A stretch of 64,000 nucleotides of DNA from the NCBI RefSeq assembly GCF_001748085.1, contig NZ_BBZK01000005.1, positions 248,001 through 312,000 on the forward strand, given 5' to 3'. Each line of letters starts with the position of its first letter. The first letter of the stretch is position 1. Source of the DNA: Streptomyces sp. TP-A0874 (GTDB lineage: Bacteria > Actinomycetota > Actinomycetes > Streptomycetales > Streptomycetaceae). This document shows, piece after piece, positions 1-8,102 of this stretch. A program made the translations under genes and the position numbers. The notes below the pieces were generated by a model. The model had not been told where the DNA came from. It ran no database searches and saw only the letters and a list, made by a program, of their open reading frames with translations.

Positions 1-930
1 GACCGGCTGCGCCGGAGCAACGGAGCGGTCCGCGGCGGGGTGGCCGACGGCCGTCCGTCCATCGCCCGCGACGACCAGTTCTGCCAGGCGATCCTGGCGC
101 TCTCCGGCACCACCAACGGCAGGCTGGCCGTGGAGTCGTTCAGGTCGCTGGAGAGACAGACCGGCGTACCGCTGGCCCCACTCGCCGAGGAGCGCTCCGG
201 CGACCGGATCACCTTCGAGGACACCCAGACCCAGCCGCGGGCGGTCATCACCTCCGCGGAGTGGTCAGGCACCGAGTCCGGCGACCGCCGCTACTCGCCG
301 TTCACCGTCAACGTCGAGCACCACAAGCCCTGGCACACCCTCACCGGCCGCCAGCACTTCTACCTCGACCACGACTGGATGGCCGAGTTCGGCGAACAAC
401 TGCCCACCTACCGCCCGCCGCTGAACATGACCGCCCACTTCGGCGACCCGACCCGGGCCGCCGACGGCCGGCCCCAGCTCGTCGTCCGCTACCTCACCCC
501 GCACTCCAAGTGGTCCATCCACTCCGAGTACCAAGAGAACCTGCACATGATGACGCTCTTCCGCGGCGGCCCGGTGATCTGGATGAGCCCGCTGGACGCG
601 GAGCGGATCGGCGCGGCCGACAACGACTGGATCGAGGCCTACAACCGCAACGGCGTGGTGGCCTGCCGGGCGGTGGTCACCCACCGGATGCCGGAAGGCA
701 CCGTCTTCATGTACCACACCCTCGACCGCCACCTGAACGTGCCGCGCACCGAGACCTCCGGCCTGCACGGCGGCGGCGACAACTCCCTCACCCGGCTGAT
801 GATCAAGCCGACCCATTTCATCGGCGGCTACGCGCAGTTCTCCTACGGCTTCAACTACATCGGCCCGACCGGGAACCAGCGCGACGAGATCACCGTCATC
901 CGACGGCGCGCCCAGGAGGTGGAGTTCTGA
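1..930 (+). CDS. narG: Respiratory nitrate reductase alpha subunit, C-terminal part
   Basis: The reading frame is open from base 1 and ends at TGA 928-930, giving the last 309 residues of a much larger protein (NarG is usually about 1,200 residues); the start lies outside the window. NarG is the catalytic subunit that reduces nitrate at a Mo-bis-MGD centre with quinol-derived electrons. The visible part is the molybdopterin-dinucleotide-binding end, with phrases such as YLTPHSKWSIHSEY and a final IGPTGNQRDEITVIRR. The next gene starts on the stop codon (TGATG), and narH-narJ-narI follow, which makes the call secure. Truncation is only by the window edge. Confidence 0.95.
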   Translation, partial: DRLRRSNGAVRGGVADGRPSIARDDQFCQAILALSGTTNGRLAVESFRSLERQTGVPLAPLAEERSGDRITFEDTQTQPRAVITSAEWSGTESGDRRYSPFTVNVEHHKPWHTLTGRQHFYLDHDWMAEFGEQLPTYRPPLNMTAHFGDPTRAADGRPQLVVRYLTPHSKWSIHSEYQENLHMMTLFRGGPVIWMSPLDAERIGAADNDWIEAYNRNGVVACRAVVTHRMPEGTVFMYHTLDRHLNVPRTETSGLHGGGDNSLTRLMIKPTHFIGGYAQFSYGFNYIGPTGNQRDEITVIRRRAQEVEF

Positions 931-2603
931 TGGCGCGCGGCAAGCCGGCCGTCGGCAGGGTCATGGCGCAGGTCGCGATGGTGATGAACCTCGACAAGTG
1001 CATCGGCTGCCACACCTGCTCGGTGACCTGCAAACAGACCTGGACCAACCGCCCCGGCGCCGAGTACATGTGGTTCAACAACGTCGAGACCAAACCGGGC
1101 ACCGGCTACCCCCACCGCTACGAGGACCAGGAGAGGTGGAAGGGCGGCTGGAAACTCAACCGGCGCGGCAAGCTCACCCTGCGGGCCGGCGGCCGGATCC
1201 GCAAACTCGCCACCATCTTCTACAACCCCGAGCTGCCGGCGCTGGACGACTTCTACGAGCCGTGGACCTACGACTACGAGAAGCTCACCACCGCCCCGCT
1301 CTCCGACTCCTTCCCCAGCGCCCGCGCCAAGTCGCAGCTCACCGGCCTGAACCTGACCCCCAGCACCGGCCCCAACTGGGACGACGACCTGGCCGGATCC
1401 GCCGAGCACGCCGCCGAGGACCCGAACCTGGAGAACCTCTCCGAACGGGTGCGGATGGAGTTCGAGGAGGCGTTCATGTTCTACCTCCCGCGGATCTGCG
1501 AGCACTGCCTCAACCCGTCCTGCGTCGCCTCCTGCCCCTCGGGCGCGATGTACAAGCGGGAGGAGGACGGCATCGTCCTGGTCGACCAGGACCGCTGCCG
1601 CGGCTGGCGGTTCTGCGTCTCCGGCTGCCCCTACAAGAAGGTCTACTTCAACCACCGCACCGGCAAGGCCGAGAAGTGCACCTTCTGCTACCCGCGGATC
1701 GAGGCCGGGCAGCCCACCATCTGCTCCGAGACCTGCGTCGGCCGGCTCCGCCACCTCGGCGTGATGCTCTACGACTCCGACGCCGTCCTCGCCGCGGCCT
1801 CCGTCGCCGACGACCGGGACCTCTACGAGGCGCAGCTGTCCGTCTTCCTCGACCCGCACGACCCCGAGGTGCTCGCCGCGGCCGAACGCGACGGGATCGC
1901 CCACGACTGGATCCAGGCCGCCCAGCGCTCACCGGTGTACGCGCTGATCAAAGACCACCGGGTGGCGCTGCCGCTCCACCCGGAGTACCGCACCATGCCG
2001 ATGGTCTGGTACGTGCCCCCGCTCTCCCCGGTCACCGACGCCGTCCAGGCCGCCGGCTACGGAGACGGGGACCCCGACCGCGTCTTCGCCGCCATCGAGT
2101 CGTTGCGGATCCCGATGGAGTACCTCGCCAACCTCTTCACCGCCGGGGACACCGCCGTGGTGGAGAACGTGCTCCGCAAACTGACCGCGATGCGCACCCA
2201 CATGCGCGGCCGGCAACTCGGCGACCCGGTCGACGAACACCTGCTGGAGACGGTCGGCGCCGACGCGGAACAGCTGGAGGACCTCTACCGGCTGCTGGCC
2301 ATCGCCAAGTACGAGGACCGCTACGTCATCCCGAAAGTGCACGCCGAGGGCTCCGGGGCGTTGATGGCCCAACACTGCTCGCTGGACCGCCCGGGCGGGG
2401 CCGCCGACCAGGCCGCCCACCTGGTGGACGCGCTCGGCGCACCGCCGCCGAAACTGCCAGGGCTGTCCGCCTCCTCCCGGCCGACCACGACCGAGGGCGG
2501 CAGCCACTTCCGCGACAGCGACGGCCAGGTCCGCTTCAACCTCCTCGGCTGGGACGGCTCCGGGCCCGCCCCCGGCCTCTTCGGCGGGGAGCCGGGGCGG
2601 TGA
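930..2603 (+). CDS. narH: Nitrate reductase beta subunit (iron-sulfur)
   Basis: The electron-transfer subunit passes electrons from NarI haem to NarG through one 3Fe-4S and three 4Fe-4S clusters. Cysteines are visible at residues 24, 27, 30 and 34 (CIGCHTC...C), in a second block around residues 190-235 (CEHCLNPSC...CPSG and CRGWRFCVSGCPYKK, where Trp replaces one Cys as is normal for the 3Fe-4S site), and in a third around 250-270 (KCTFC...C). The length is 557 residues, slightly longer than typical. The start ATG at 930 overlaps the narG stop by one base; a second in-frame ATG at 963 (MAQVAMVMNLDKC) is an alternative. The stop overlaps the narJ GTG. Confidence 0.96.
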   Translation: MARGKPAVGRVMAQVAMVMNLDKCIGCHTCSVTCKQTWTNRPGAEYMWFNNVETKPGTGYPHRYEDQERWKGGWKLNRRGKLTLRAGGRIRKLATIFYNPELPALDDFYEPWTYDYEKLTTAPLSDSFPSARAKSQLTGLNLTPSTGPNWDDDLAGSAEHAAEDPNLENLSERVRMEFEEAFMFYLPRICEHCLNPSCVASCPSGAMYKREEDGIVLVDQDRCRGWRFCVSGCPYKKVYFNHRTGKAEKCTFCYPRIEAGQPTICSETCVGRLRHLGVMLYDSDAVLAAASVADDRDLYEAQLSVFLDPHDPEVLAAAERDGIAHDWIQAAQRSPVYALIKDHRVALPLHPEYRTMPMVWYVPPLSPVTDAVQAAGYGDGDPDRVFAAIESLRIPMEYLANLFTAGDTAVVENVLRKLTAMRTHMRGRQLGDPVDEHLLETVGADAEQLEDLYRLLAIAKYEDRYVIPKVHAEGSGALMAQHCSLDRPGGAADQAAHLVDALGAPPPKLPGLSASSRPTTTEGGSHFRDSDGQVRFNLLGWDGSGPAPGLFGGEPGR

Positions 2604-3310
2604 GCCGGCTGCTCGGGCGGATCCCCGCCGACGCCCCGCTACTGCACCGGATCTGCTCGGTACTCCTGCGCTACCCGGACGAGCGGACCCCGGCCCTGCT
2701 CGGCGACGTGACCGCCGCACTGCCGGCCGTCCGGCGCGGCGCCGACCGCCAGCGGCTCGCCACCGCCACCGAACGGCTCAGCGACCTGTCGCCCGGTGCG
2801 GCGGCCCAAGCGTACGTCGCCACCTTCGACCACACCCGGCGCCGCTCACTGCACCTGACCTACTACCGGCACGGTGACACCCGGGCCCGCGGCATGGCGC
2901 TGCTGGCGCTCAAGCACGCCTACCGGCAGGCCGGCCACCCACCGCCGGAGCGGGAACTGCCGGACTACCTGCCGCTCATGCTGGAGTTCGCCTCCGTGGC
3001 CCCCGCACCCGGCCGACGAGTACTCATGCAGTGCCGCTCCGGCCTGGAACTGCTGCGGCGGGCGCTGCACGAGACCGGCAAGGAGACCGCCGTCCCCTAC
3101 GCCGCCGTACTGGACACCGTCTGCGCCGGTCTGCCCGAACTCGGGCCGCGCCAACGGGAGAAGTTGCGCAGACTGGCCGCCGAAGGGCCGCCGGAGGAAC
3201 AGGTGGGGCTCGAACCGTTCGCGCCGCCCTTCAGCTCCGCGCTCACCGAGCCCTTCGCCCCGCCCGACTTCCTCTCCTCACCCGCGCATCTGACTGGGGA
3301 AAGCCGATGA
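2600..3310 (+). CDS. narJ: Nitrate reductase molybdenum cofactor assembly chaperone
   Basis: NarJ is a cytoplasmic TorD-type chaperone needed to insert the Mo cofactor and Fe-S cluster into NarG and to attach the NarGH complex to NarI; it is not part of the final enzyme. The start is GTG 2600, overlapping the narH stop (GTGA), giving 236 residues, a normal length. The family hallmark FDHTRRRSLHLTYY is at residues 74-87, followed by a mainly helical domain with LPDYLPLMLEF. Translation is probably coupled to narH and narI. Confidence 0.94.
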   Translation: MSRLLGRIPADAPLLHRICSVLLRYPDERTPALLGDVTAALPAVRRGADRQRLATATERLSDLSPGAAAQAYVATFDHTRRRSLHLTYYRHGDTRARGMALLALKHAYRQAGHPPPERELPDYLPLMLEFASVAPAPGRRVLMQCRSGLELLRRALHETGKETAVPYAAVLDTVCAGLPELGPRQREKLRRLAAEGPPEEQVGLEPFAPPFSSALTEPFAPPDFLSSPAHLTGESR

Positions 3311-4050
3311 GCTCCTGGGACCTGTGGTGGTGGGTCATCCTGCCCTACCTCGCCCTCCTGACCTTCGTCGTCGGCCACGTCTGGCGCTGGCGGTACGACC
3401 AGTTCGGCTGGACCAGCCGCTCCACCCAGCTGCAGGAGGGACCGCTGCTCAAGTGGGGCGGACCGCTGTTCCACTACGGCACCTTCGCCGCCATCGCCGG
3501 GCACGTCCTGGGCATCCTCATCCCCGAGTCGTTCACCCGCTGGATGGGAGTGCCGGAGAACGCCTACCGGTGGTTCTCCTCCGTGGCCGGCACCATCGCC
3601 GCCCTCGGTGTGATCGCCGGAGTGGTGATCCTCGCCTTCCGCCGCACCGCCGTACCCAGGGTGCGCGCCACCACCAGCCCCGTCGACTGGCTCGCCCTGC
3701 TCCTGCTGCTGGTCGTCATCGTGCTGGGCATCATCCCGACCATCGGCATCAACCTGCTCGGCGCCGGCTACGACTACCGGATGAGCGTCGCGCTGTGGTT
3801 CCGGGGGCTGTTCTCCGGCAGCCCGGACGTCGCGGCCATCGCACACGCGCCGCTGATCTACCAGATCCACGCCACCGCCGCCTGGGCCATCCTCGCCGTC
3901 TGGCCCTTCACCCGGCTGGTGCACGCCTGGAGCTATCCGCTGTGGTACCTGTGGCGGCCCTACATCATCTACCGCAGCCGGGTCGCGGCCCGGCCCACCG
4001 AACCCGGCACCAGCGGGCGCCGCTGGCGCCGCATCGGGGTGCGGTACTGA
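3307..4050 (+). CDS. narI: Nitrate reductase gamma subunit (cytochrome b)
   Basis: This integral membrane dihaem cytochrome b oxidises quinol and feeds NarH. ATG 3307 overlaps the narJ stop (ATGA). The 247 residues contain about five hydrophobic segments, with N-terminal WWWVILPYLALLTFVVGHVW, then HYGTFAAIAGHVLG, and conserved histidines in IYQIHATAAW and RLVHAWSYPLWYLWRPY that fit the b-haem ligands of the family. It is the last gene of the nar operon; downstream DNA changes to non-coding sequence and then a CRISPR array. An energy-coupled anaerobic nitrate respiration role follows from the family. Confidence 0.95.
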   Translation: MSSWDLWWWVILPYLALLTFVVGHVWRWRYDQFGWTSRSTQLQEGPLLKWGGPLFHYGTFAAIAGHVLGILIPESFTRWMGVPENAYRWFSSVAGTIAALGVIAGVVILAFRRTAVPRVRATTSPVDWLALLLLLVVIVLGIIPTIGINLLGAGYDYRMSVALWFRGLFSGSPDVAAIAHAPLIYQIHATAAWAILAVWPFTRLVHAWSYPLWYLWRPYIIYRSRVAARPTEPGTSGRRWRRIGVRY

Positions 4051-4590
4051 GCGGAGGCTGGCCGCCTCGTGTGGGGTGATCGGGGGATTGGGAGGGTGTC
4101 AGTTGTACGTGCTGGCTCGTCCCTGGTGGCTGTCCGGGGCCGGATATCGCGGCCCTGTCTTGCGGCCTGGAACAGCCGGAACCGGGTACGCGGACACGCG
4201 GCCTCGGCCATACTGGGCCGCGATCACGGTCGAGAACTCCCGGTCGGGAGAGGAGGCAGGCGCTGCCTTCAGCAACATCCGCTTCACCCGGGTTCCTCGC
4301 TCCACCGCCATCGTCACCGATGGCCGACGCGAGCCGTGAGCACGGCGGCCGAGCCGCCAGCCAGAGGACTTGGCGTCACTCACGACGAAGCGAGACGGCG
4401 AGCATCACTGCCCGCTGGACGCGCCGTACGGCTGCGGCCCCCAACTCAACCTCGTAGGCTTCGAGAGGCGGGTTCCGCTGCCAGAGCTGCGGCTCAGTCC
4501 GCTTCGGCTCAGCGGAAGGGGGCAGTTGGGAATGGACGATGCTGGAACAGACGGAACGCTGGGAAGACGGGGCGATTTGAGGCAACTGCA
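4051..4590. other. Long gap with no supported gene
   Basis: No frame here shows codon bias or a recognisable protein. Short overlapping frames exist on both strands, including one of 87 codons from ATG 4076, but none has a convincing ribosome binding site or family motif. The stretch separates the nar operon from the CRISPR leader and sits where cas1/cas2 often lie in type I-E loci, so a decayed gene is possible, though I cannot identify one. Confidence 0.5.
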
Positions 4591-4660
4591 CCTTATGTCG
4601 AATTCTGCAGAAGTAAGTAAAACCCGTCAGCCCGCCGCCTAAACCCGCAGGTCGCGCCCT
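4591..4660 (+). promoter_or_regulatory. Probable CRISPR leader
   Basis: The DNA just upstream of the first perfect repeat is locally AT-rich for this genome (around 4592-4624: CTTATGTCGAATTCTGCAG, then AAGTAAGTAAAACC). Repeats on this side are identical while those at 5515-5782 are mutated, so the leader must be at the low-coordinate end and pre-crRNA is read on the + strand. Leader identity is inferred from this polarity, not from a matched leader sequence. Confidence 0.65.
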
Positions 4661-5726
4661 GTGCTCCCCGCGTATGCGGGGGTGGTCCCCGTGGTCACCA
4701 GCCCGGCCGGAGTGACCTCCAGTGCTCCCCGCGTATGCGGGGGTGGTCCCGAGGACGGGAAGACCCGCGATCACCTGGACGTGTGCTCCCCGCGTATGCG
4801 GGGGTGGTCCCGTCAAGGTCGTCACGGCCGCGGACGCCGTAGAGTGCTCCCCGCGTATGCGGGGGTGGTCCCAACCCGTCCGACGCGCGGGAGTTCATCA
4901 GCTCGTGCTCCCCGCGTATGCGGGGGTGGTCCCCGTGCGGAACGGGATGGTGACCGAGGAGTCCTGTGCTCCCCGCGTATGCGGGGGTGGTCCCGGGACT
5001 CGAACCCGCAACACTGCCCGCGCTCTGTGCTCCCCGCGTATGCGGGGGTGGTCCCGGGCGGAGGTTTCCGTTTTCCCGATCCGCCCCGTGCTCCCCGCGT
5101 ATGCGGGGGTGGTCCCGGCTCCGGTGGTTGGATTTGTGCGGGGGCGCAGTGCTCCCCGCGTATGCGGGGGTGGTCCCGCCGCATCTACAAGGGCAAGCTC
5201 CGCAAGGATGTGCTCCCCGCGTATGCGGGGGTGGTCCCTGGTCCATGATGTCGCCCAGGTACTTCGCCGAGTGCTCCCCGCGTATGCGGGGGTGGTCCCG
5301 CGACCGGGCACGCGGGTTCTTGGCACAGCACGTGCTCCCCGCGTATGCGGGGGTGGTCCCACGAGGTTCATGTGCTGGATCACCGGGCACCGGTGCTCCC
5401 CGCGTATGCGGGGGTGGTCCCCGCGCCCCCTGCCCACCTGGGTGGGGGGCCGGGTGCTCCCCGCGTATGCGGGGGTGGTCCCTCACCCCGCGAGCCCGCG
5501 CCCTCGCCGAAGCAGTGCTACCCGCGTATGCGGGGGTGGTCCCCACTGGCGGGCCGTCGACCCCCTGCGGGCCGGGTGCTCCCCGCGTATGCGGGGGTGG
5601 CCCGGGAGGAGGGCCACATGCGGTCCAGGTGCACGGTGCTCCCCGCGTATGCGGGGGTGGTCCCAGGAAGCGCACCCTGTACGAGGTCGTCACCAAGTGC
5701 TCCCCGGCGTATGCGGGGTGGTTCCC
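4661..5726 (+). CRISPR. CRISPR array, 18 repeats and 17 spacers, type I-E-like repeat
   Basis: A 29-bp repeat beginning GTGCTCCCCGCGTATGCGG and ending GGGTGGTCCC recurs every 61 bp (starts 4661, 4722, 4783 and so on to 5515 and 5576, then 5636 and 5697). Spacers are 32 bp. The CCCCGC/GCGGGG inner palindrome and the 29/32 spacing match type I-E arrays of actinobacteria. Repeats 1-14 are identical; repeat 15 (5515) has C to A at position 6, repeat 16 (5576) lacks one T, and repeat 18 (5697-5726) has several changes. No cas gene lies within the 4 kb upstream or in the genes downstream, so the interference proteins would have to be encoded elsewhere. Confidence 0.98.
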
Positions 5727-5753
5727 GTGTAAGTCGGCCCCAGAAGCGGGCCA

Positions 5754-5782
5754 GCGCTCCCCGCTCATGGGGAGTAGTCACC
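5754..5782 (+). repeat. Decayed nineteenth CRISPR repeat
   Basis: After a 27-bp pseudo-spacer, GCGCTCCCCGC-TCATG-GGGAGTAGTCA can be aligned to the repeat with small gaps and substitutions. It continues the decay gradient at the distal end of the array. Confidence 0.55.
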
Positions 5783-5948
5783 GTCGCGGGCCGACACCTC
5801 CTCGTCCCGCCCAACACCATCAGCGTCCCGCGCGCCGCTTCGACGGAATGCCCGGTTTGCCGGTCTATCGTCGACAACGGTTGGCCCCTGGCCCCACCGG
5901 CCCCGGGAGGAGACCGCTCCGCCCGGTCGTGATGAGAGGAAGACCGAC

Positions 5949-6407
5949 ATGGCGCAACGGCCCCCGCTCCCGCCCTTCGACGAGGAGGCCGCGCTGGAGA
6001 AGGTGCAGTCCGCCGAGGACGTGTGGAACACCCGCGACCCGGAACGGGTCGCCCGCGCCTACTCGGAGGACTCGGTCTGGCGGAACCGCGACCAGTTCCT
6101 CACCGGACGGAACGACATCGTGGCCTTCCTCAAGCAGAAGTGGGCCCGGGAGCTCGACTACTCGCTCCGCAAGGAGCTGTGGGGATTCCGGGACAACCGG
6201 ATCGCCGTCCGCTTCCAGTACGAGTGCCGGGACGCCTTCGGTCAGTGGTGGCGCAGCTACGGCAACGAGTTGTGGGACTTCGCCGCCGACGGGCTGCTCT
6301 ATCGACGCGAGGCGAGTATCAACGATCTCCGCATCAACGAGTCCGACCGGCGCATCTTCGGTTCTCGCCCCGAGAGTGAGCGGGGCGTCGCACTGCTGAT
6401 CCACTGA
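5949..6407 (+). CDS. NTF2-like fold protein, DUF1348 type
   Basis: A 152-residue cytoplasmic protein with the cone-shaped NTF2/SnoaL-like fold of the DUF1348 family. Recognisable family phrases are [51 protein letters not shown] and [13 protein letters not shown]. The ATG at 5949 has a purine-rich site (GAGAGGAAG) eight bases before it. No catalytic role is established for this family, and the stand-alone position, just past the CRISPR array and convergent with the next gene, gives no functional hint. No terminator hairpin stands out in 6408-6655, only a short palindrome GGTGAC-TG-GTCACC at 6565-6578. Confidence 0.85.
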   Translation: MAQRPPLPPFDEEAALEKVQSAEDVWNTRDPERVARAYSEDSVWRNRDQFLTGRNDIVAFLKQKWARELDYSLRKELWGFRDNRIAVRFQYECRDAFGQWWRSYGNELWDFAADGLLYRREASINDLRINESDRRIFGSRPESERGVALLIH

Positions 6408-6655
6408 GGTCGGGCCGCTCTCCGCTCAGCCCCGGTGCGCGACACGACAACGCCCGCCAGCGAGTGCGGGAGCGGGAGCCGGTCCGGGCACCGAGCCCGG
6501 TCGCTCGCTGAAGAAGGTTCCGCAAGGTGCCCTTGCAGACACCAGACCGGCGGGCTTCCCCCTTGGTGACTGGTCACCGTCGGTGTGGGGGGCGGGAAGG
6601 CCGCCGGTCCGGTGCGTTTCGGGAACGACCTTGCCGGTCAGTCAGGGGTTCCGAC

Positions 6656-7339
6656 TCAGGGGATGGCCGGCACCGAGGGCCCCTCCGTGGCGAGGAGGTC
6701 TCTGGCGAACCCCTCCCACTGGGCGTAGCGGTCCGGGTACGCTGAGCGCTGGACGGCCTGGCACACGTCGCCCGGGGCCATCGTCTCCCAGCCGGCGATC
6801 TGGATCAGACCCGGATTGCTGCCGAAGGGCGCGACTCCGTAGAAGGACTTGGACGAGGTGGGCACGTCCGTGATCTGCTCAGGCGTGCCCCAGCCCATGC
6901 TGGGCCGCTGCTGGAAGATGCCCAGCGAGTCGTGGTCGACCGGGGTCGTGTAGTTGACGAACTTCGACTCCTGCATCGCCGTCATCAGGGCGATGACCTG
7001 GCCCTGTTCCGGGATGCCGGCGCCCTTGCCGACGCCGATCACGGTGCGGGCGTTCTCCAACTCCTCCGGCCCGAGGTCGGCGGCGGTGCGGAAGGTCTGG
7101 CGCAGTTCCGCGTCAGTCGCCTTGTGGAGGGCCTTGGCCGTGGACTGGTCGACGGTGCCGGTCTGGGGGAGACCGTTTTCCGCTTGGAACCACTTCAGGC
7201 CGTGTCCCGAGGACGCTTCCGCGGCGGTGCCGGTCTTCGAGTGGGGGGTGTCGGCTGAGGCGGTGCTCGGGGCGAGCATCAGCGCGCCGGCGGCCAGGAC
7301 GGTGGCAGCTATGACTGTGGGGGGTTTCTTCGCTGACAT
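6656..7339 (-). CDS. Secreted protein with peptidoglycan-binding-like and transglycosylase-like regions
   Basis: The product is 227 residues from ATG 7339; a GTG at 7348 would add three residues. It begins with a classical signal peptide (MSAKKPPTVIAATVLAAGA, cleavage near ASA-DTP). A short region (GLPQTGTVDQSTAKALHKAT) resembles a peptidoglycan-binding repeat. The second half (IALMTAMQESKFVN, SLGIFQQRPSMGWGTPEQI, VAPFGSNPGLIQIAGW) resembles the cell-wall-hydrolase-like domain common in secreted streptomycete proteins, with the glutamate in MQESKF a candidate catalytic residue. A wall-remodelling role is inferred, not shown. The roughly 280 bp upstream contain no cyclic-di-AMP riboswitch that I could recognise. 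Confidence 0.75.
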   Translation of the reverse strand: MSAKKPPTVIAATVLAAGALMLAPSTASADTPHSKTGTAAEASSGHGLKWFQAENGLPQTGTVDQSTAKALHKATDAELRQTFRTAADLGPEELENARTVIGVGKGAGIPEQGQVIALMTAMQESKFVNYTTPVDHDSLGIFQQRPSMGWGTPEQITDVPTSSKSFYGVAPFGSNPGLIQIAGWETMAPGDVCQAVQRSAYPDRYAQWEGFARDLLATEGPSVPAIP

Positions 7340-7622
7340 ACATCGCACCGTCTTCGGTGCGGGAGAGGCCGGTCAAGAGATAGGCGAAGCCTGACAGGTT
7401 ACTGACAGGTTCTGCGAGACCCGGTGTGAGCGATCCGCCGTGACGGCTGGTCAGGCGATTTCGGACAAGAATGCCCCGAGTGAGGTCTAGTCAGCTTTCC
7501 TGGCAGAGATCGCTCGGTAAAGGGCAACCCCGCCCCACGACGCGGAACGTTCCGGCCCGGTGTGGCCGGCCGCCGTCACACCCGCTTCTCAGGAGCGGCG
7601 GCCGGGGAGATCCCGGAGGTTC

Positions 7623-8102
7623 TCAGGGCCGCCGCTGGGAGGCGGAGTGAAGCCTGCTCCGCAGCTCCCTCCAGAGTTTCCTGCGCAACCGCTGCCTCAG
7701 CTGTTTCGGGTCGACCGGTCGTTTCTGGCGGGGCGCCTGTTTCGACGGAGGGGACTCCTCGGTCTTCTCGCCGACCGGCTGGGCGCTTCCGCGAGTTGTC
7801 TGGCGACGCTCCCCTTCCGCCGGCTTCTCATCGTCCGATCGATCGGGCCGGCCCTGATCGTCTCCGGTGAGGGCGGTCGCCAGCGTGTAGTCGACCCGCA
7901 CATCGCGGTAGTCGGTGAACTCTTCGACCGGGTCGGGGAGGTTTCTGCGCTCGCTGTGCGAGGTGGACTCCCGTCCGGGGCTACCGCTGAAGCTCACGTC
8001 GGTCTCGGGGGGTTCGTCGAAGCGGAGCCGCTCCGCCTCCACTCGGGAGCCGAAGGCGATGTCGGCCGTCTCCGGGTCCGGCCCGCCTTCGGGCGGCAGA
8101 GT
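7623..8102 (-). pseudogene. In-frame continuation of the LEA-like gene beyond a TGA
   Basis: Directly after the TGA at 8105-8103 the same frame stays open to TGA 7625-7623 and reads as ordinary protein: LPPEGGPDPETADIAFGSR, then VEAERLRFDEPPETDVSF and PDPVEEFTDYRDVRVDYTLATALT, ending in a basic tail (KQLRQRLRRKLWRELRSRL). The first possible start is GTG 8042 and it has no clear ribosome binding site. Frame 2 between about 8185 and 8107 (KPPDGVAPAANGNIRHEL) bridges the two halves sensibly. I therefore read this as the C-terminal part of one ancestral protein of about 560 residues, split by a +1 and a -1 change. It could instead be a separate GTG-initiated 139-residue gene. Confidence 0.5.

Noticed and set aside
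998..2600. Long frame on the + strand overlapping narH
   Set aside because: It is the upstream open extension of the narJ frame; Arg/Pro-rich shadow of narH with no ribosome binding site.
4991..5030. tRNA gene inside the array
   Set aside because: Only a T-arm-like half is present, and it is within a 32-bp spacer.
4661..5768. Long open frames running through the CRISPR array on both strands, rich in repeated PRVCGGGP-, LPAYAGVVP- or TPAYAGST-like motifs
   Set aside because: They are translations of the 61-bp repeat period; spacers differ unpredictably between units, and no start signal exists.
6565..6578. Palindrome GGTGAC-TG-GTCACC as an operator
   Set aside because: It is short, lies between convergent gene ends where no promoter is expected, and could be chance in this base composition.
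7340..7560. Cyclic-di-AMP (ydaO) riboswitch ahead of the secreted wall protein
   Set aside because: Such switches often precede wall hydrolases in actinobacteria, but no matching conserved core was found here.
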